Source: an uncultured Cryptobacterium sp.
GTDB taxonomy: Bacteria; Actinomycetota; Coriobacteriia; Coriobacteriales; Eggerthellaceae
Direction of reading: 5' to 3'
NCBI GenBank assembly: GCA_900554685.1
Contig: USIG01000080.1
Coordinates: 1 to 7,883 of the forward strand
DNA length: 7,883 bases
The notes beneath the pieces are model-generated. The model saw nothing but the letters and a program-made list of their open reading frames with translations, made no database searches and had not been told where the DNA came from. A program made the position numbers and the translations under genes. Of the stretch, positions 5,554 to 7,883 are shown piece by piece (the first letter of the stretch is position 1; each line of letters opens with the position of its first letter).

Positions 5554-6921
5554 ATGAGTGGACTTGAGGGATTAAAGGTTGTTGATCTTACGATATTTGC
5601 GGCTGCTCCAGGGTGTGCGCGGTTGCTTGCTGAGTTGGGTGCTACGGTATATAAAATCGAACGAGAGATTGGCGATGATCAGCGTACGCAGGGCGTGTCT
5701 TGGGGTATGAAATTTAAGACCGATATCGATGATGCTGCGTTTGATTGTGGCGGATTTAATCGTAAATGGGTTTCTCTTAACCTTAAAACTGAAAAAGGCA
5801 TGGAAGCGATGCTCAAGCTTCTTTCAGATGCGGATGTGTTTATTACGAGCAATCGTACACCAGCTCTTGAGCGTATGGGGCTTGATTATGAAACGCTTCA
5901 TAAGAAGTTTCCTCGTCTCGTATGGGCTCAACTTCGGGGTTATGGTGAACGAGGAGAAATGGCTAATGAGCAAGGTTATGATGCCATTACCTATTCTGCT
6001 CGTGGCGGCGTAACTATGAGCTTTCCTAATGCGGGTGAGCATTTTGAGGTAGGAAATTCTCCCGTTGCGTTTGGTGATTGGAACTCTTCTAATGCTTTGG
6101 CAGTAGGCATCTTGGCAGCTCTATGGAACGCTCAACGTACAGGAGTAGGCGACAAAGTTGTAACAAGTCTTTATCACGTTTCTAACTGGGGCATGATGAG
6201 CGCTATCTGCGCACAACAGCAGGGTCAGGCTCATCCCAAGGATCGCGCTAAGGCGCCTTGCCCAACCAACAATAGCTACGTTACTGCTGATGGGGTTTGG
6301 TTTGTTATGTGCTTTGGCAACTACAATAAATTCCATCGCAAAGTGTTTGAAGCCATAGGCATGGATCCAAAGTATTGGGAAGATGAGTCGTATACCAGCT
6401 TAGAGGCACTTGCAAAAAATGGTAAAAATGTTGAAGTAATTGCTGCAATGGAGGCAATCTTCAAAACAAAGACGTGGGCTGAATGGGAGCCTTTCCTCAA
6501 AGAGGAAGAGCTGGCATGTGAAAAATGCCGTACGGTAGAAGACGTATTGCACGATAAGGAAGCTTTTGACAACGATCAACTTCGTCGTGTGTATTATGAG
6601 GATCAGGGATATGGGGACGACCATTGTTATACCGTCACAACAGCTCCTGTGCGTTTGGAGAGCTTAGGAGATCCCGTTTTGTATCGCTCTCGTCCGATTG
6701 GGTATGACACGCGCGAAGTCTTAAAAGGTTTGGGCTATTCTGATATTGAAATCGATACGTTTGATGCGGATGGTTCAGTTTGTTGCTATGCGGGAGCACC
6801 CATGCCAGAAAGCGTGTTGCAGCCCAGTTATGGGTTATATCCCGCTAATGCAGAAGAGGCAGCACAGATGGCAGCAGCGCGTGCCGCAGAAGAAGCGGCG
6901 GCACGGACGAAAGCATGCTAA
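5554..6921 (+). CDS. Family III CoA-transferase (CaiB/BaiF; FldA/HadA-like)
   Basis: Family III enzymes move CoA between a carboxylic acid and an acyl-CoA through an aspartyl-CoA thioester. The product is 455 residues. The N-terminal LEGLKVVDLTIFAAAPGCAR (4-23) and TVYKIE (31-36) form the Rossmann-like start, LDYETLHKKFPRLVWAQL (110-127) is a hallmark segment, and Asp175 in FGDWNSS aligns with the catalytic Asp169 of formyl-CoA transferase. The segment around ACEKCRTVEDVLHDKEAF (321-338) matches the C-terminal part of the fold. Wording of several segments recalls FldA (phenyllactate) and HadA (2-hydroxyisocaproate) CoA-transferases of amino-acid-fermenting clostridia, so an aryl or branched organic acid substrate is possible. 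The last 25 residues or so are an Ala/Glu-rich helix-like tail beyond the usual length of about 400-410. The start at 5554 follows AAGGGGGAG by nine bases. It probably shares the upstream operon's transcript. Confidence 0.92.
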   Translation: MSGLEGLKVVDLTIFAAAPGCARLLAELGATVYKIEREIGDDQRTQGVSWGMKFKTDIDDAAFDCGGFNRKWVSLNLKTEKGMEAMLKLLSDADVFITSNRTPALERMGLDYETLHKKFPRLVWAQLRGYGERGEMANEQGYDAITYSARGGVTMSFPNAGEHFEVGNSPVAFGDWNSSNALAVGILAALWNAQRTGVGDKVVTSLYHVSNWGMMSAICAQQQGQAHPKDRAKAPCPTNNSYVTADGVWFVMCFGNYNKFHRKVFEAIGMDPKYWEDESYTSLEALAKNGKNVEVIAAMEAIFKTKTWAEWEPFLKEEELACEKCRTVEDVLHDKEAFDNDQLRRVYYEDQGYGDDHCYTVTTAPVRLESLGDPVLYRSRPIGYDTREVLKGLGYSDIEIDTFDADGSVCCYAGAPMPESVLQPSYGLYPANAEEAAQMAAARAAEEAAARTKAC

Positions 6922-6958
6922 AGCTTTACGGATTAGCTGCCAGCTGACACCCTTGTTA

Positions 6959-7747
6959 TTAGCAACCCTTCCAATGAGGTTCTCGCTTTTCGGCAAATGC
7001 CTTTGGGCCCTCAAGGGAATCTTCGGTGGCGTTAACAAGCTCTTGGTAGTAATCCATAATGCTCCAACCGGCACCTGGAAATTCATCATCGCAAGCAGCA
7101 GCTTCTTTCATAGCAGCCTTGGAATACTCAATAGCTTTTGGAGCGCTTTTAACAATGCCTTCAGCAAGCTTAAAGGCGGTTGGAAGAAGGTCTTCTTCGT
7201 CTACGAGGCGGCTTATGAGTCCCCATTCGTATGCTTTTTGAGCATCGATGTTGTCGCCTACTAGAATAAGTTCAGCTGCGTATTTTTGAGGAATTTGCTG
7301 CATAAGGCGCAAGATGGCACCATCGCCTGTTGAAGCGCGACCATGGCGTGCTTCGGGAAGCCCAAAGACCGAATGGGTGCTTGCAAGGGCGATATCGCAG
7401 GCTAGAACTAATCCAAGGCCGCCGCCGACGCATACCCCGTTGACTGCGGCAATAAGAGGTTTCTTGAAGCGATGCTTCGACATGCCAAGAAGCCCCCAGT
7501 TTTCCTTACCTTGAGGTAAGTGATAGGTACCTGCGGCAAGCTCTTTTAAATCTGCACCCGCGCAAAAACAAGTACCCGTGTTGGTGATGATGCAGCAACG
7601 TAAACGAGGATCGTTGTCCCAGCGTTCCAGCTCGCTTGAAAATTCCTCCATCATGCGCGAACTCATGGCGTTTCGTGCTTGAGGACGATTGAAGGTTATA
7701 AGAAGAACACCATCGCGCTCTTCGCTCAAAATGGTCTCGTATGTCAT
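6959..7747 (-). CDS. Enoyl-CoA hydratase/isomerase family protein (crotonase fold)
   Basis: Crotonase-fold enzymes stabilise an acyl-CoA enolate and catalyse hydration, isomerisation or related steps. The product is 262 residues, the normal length. The oxyanion-hole segments are CFCAGADLKEL (60-70) and GVCVGGGLGL (104-113). FGLPEARHG (128-136) supplies Glu132, equivalent to Glu164 of rat enoyl-CoA hydratase. The equivalent of the other catalytic residue, Glu144, is Gly112 (GGGLG in place of GGGCE), so isomerase or another activity is as likely as classical hydration. The C-terminal SLEGPKAFAEKREPHWKG (244-261) is a family hallmark. The start at 7747 is chosen for the AAGGGGAA site just upstream; the frame is open to 7852, but that part runs through a terminator and has no family match. 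TACAAT at 7784-7779 may be its -10, without a good -35. It converges on the CoA-transferase gene with 37 bases between them. Confidence 0.93.
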   Translation of the reverse strand: MTYETILSEERDGVLLITFNRPQARNAMSSRMMEEFSSELERWDNDPRLRCCIITNTGTCFCAGADLKELAAGTYHLPQGKENWGLLGMSKHRFKKPLIAAVNGVCVGGGLGLVLACDIALASTHSVFGLPEARHGRASTGDGAILRLMQQIPQKYAAELILVGDNIDAQKAYEWGLISRLVDEEDLLPTAFKLAEGIVKSAPKAIEYSKAAMKEAAACDDEFPGAGWSIMDYYQELVNATEDSLEGPKAFAEKREPHWKGC

Positions 7748-7839
7748 TACATTCCCCTTTCTCCCCCGTAATGAATTCATTGTAGAGCTAGAGAACGCAA
7801 GAAAACTCCCGAAATAGAAAACAGTATACGTGCCACTAA

Positions 7840-7866
7840 AAAAGCCCGACATAAAGTCGGGCTTTT
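7840..7866 (-). terminator. Rho-independent terminator of an unseen minus-strand gene to the right
   Basis: An 11-bp perfect stem, AAAAGCCCGAC (7840-7850) with GTCGGGCTTTT (7856-7866), closes the loop ATAAA. On the minus strand the stem runs into six Ts followed by AG, so it best ends a minus-strand transcript entering from beyond the right edge. It separates that gene from the crotonase gene, whose start is about 90 bases further on. It may also work in the other direction. Confidence 0.85.
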
Positions 7867-7883
7867 ATGAGGCGAGTTTGCCT

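Noticed and set aside
7748..7852. N-terminal extension of the crotonase to 7852
   Set aside because: The extra 35 residues have no family match, run through a terminator hairpin, and a purine-rich ribosome binding site sits directly before the ATG at 7747.

Overview
The window looks like chromosomal sequence from a mid-GC (about 50 %) anaerobic or microaerophilic actinobacterium. The style of the CydA, CydB and CydD proteins and the set of acyl-CoA genes favour a gut or oral Coriobacteriia-type organism. That lineage call is inference from protein character only. The exception is roughly the first 140 bases, which are AT-rich (42 G+C in the first 120 bases, by hand count) and encode part of an unrelated protein.

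Left half, minus strand: cydA (3336 to 1927) and cydB (1924 to 893) encode the two main subunits of a cytochrome bd quinol oxidase with a short Q-loop. A strong hairpin terminator (844-880) follows. Next comes the start of cydD (from 798), which encodes half of the CydDC ABC exporter needed to assemble cytochrome bd. CydD keeps only its membrane domain. After about residue 221 the sequence switches to the coiled-coil region of an SPFH/band 7 (stomatin/flotillin-like) protein in another frame. The switch is most simply a contig-end chimera.

Middle: a 363-base divergent intergenic region (3337-3699) separates cydA from a plus-strand operon. It holds a 25-bp near-perfect palindrome, a possible structured leader for cydA, a sigma70-like promoter and a leader hairpin for the plus-strand operon.

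Right half, plus strand: a NUDT19/RP2-like NUDIX hydrolase (3700-4611) overlaps by one base an MBL-fold hydrolase of LACTB2 type (4611-5510). A family III CoA-transferase of the FldA/HadA/CaiB-BaiF type (5554-6921) follows after 43 bases. Converging on them from the minus strand is a crotonase-fold enoyl-CoA hydratase/isomerase (7747-6959). A terminator at 7840-7866 serves an unseen minus-strand gene to the right. The four right-hand genes suggest CoA and acyl-CoA handling: CoA transfer to a carboxylic acid, hydration or isomerisation of the acyl-CoA, and possible CoA or thioester hydrolysis. The substrate cannot be read from the sequence.

I see no mobile element, CRISPR array, tRNA or rRNA. 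I do not see strong evidence for a wholly new system. The points most worth checking are the SPFH/CydD junction, the terminator inside the cyd cluster, the palindrome in the divergent region, and the crotonase that lacks one of the two hydratase glutamates.
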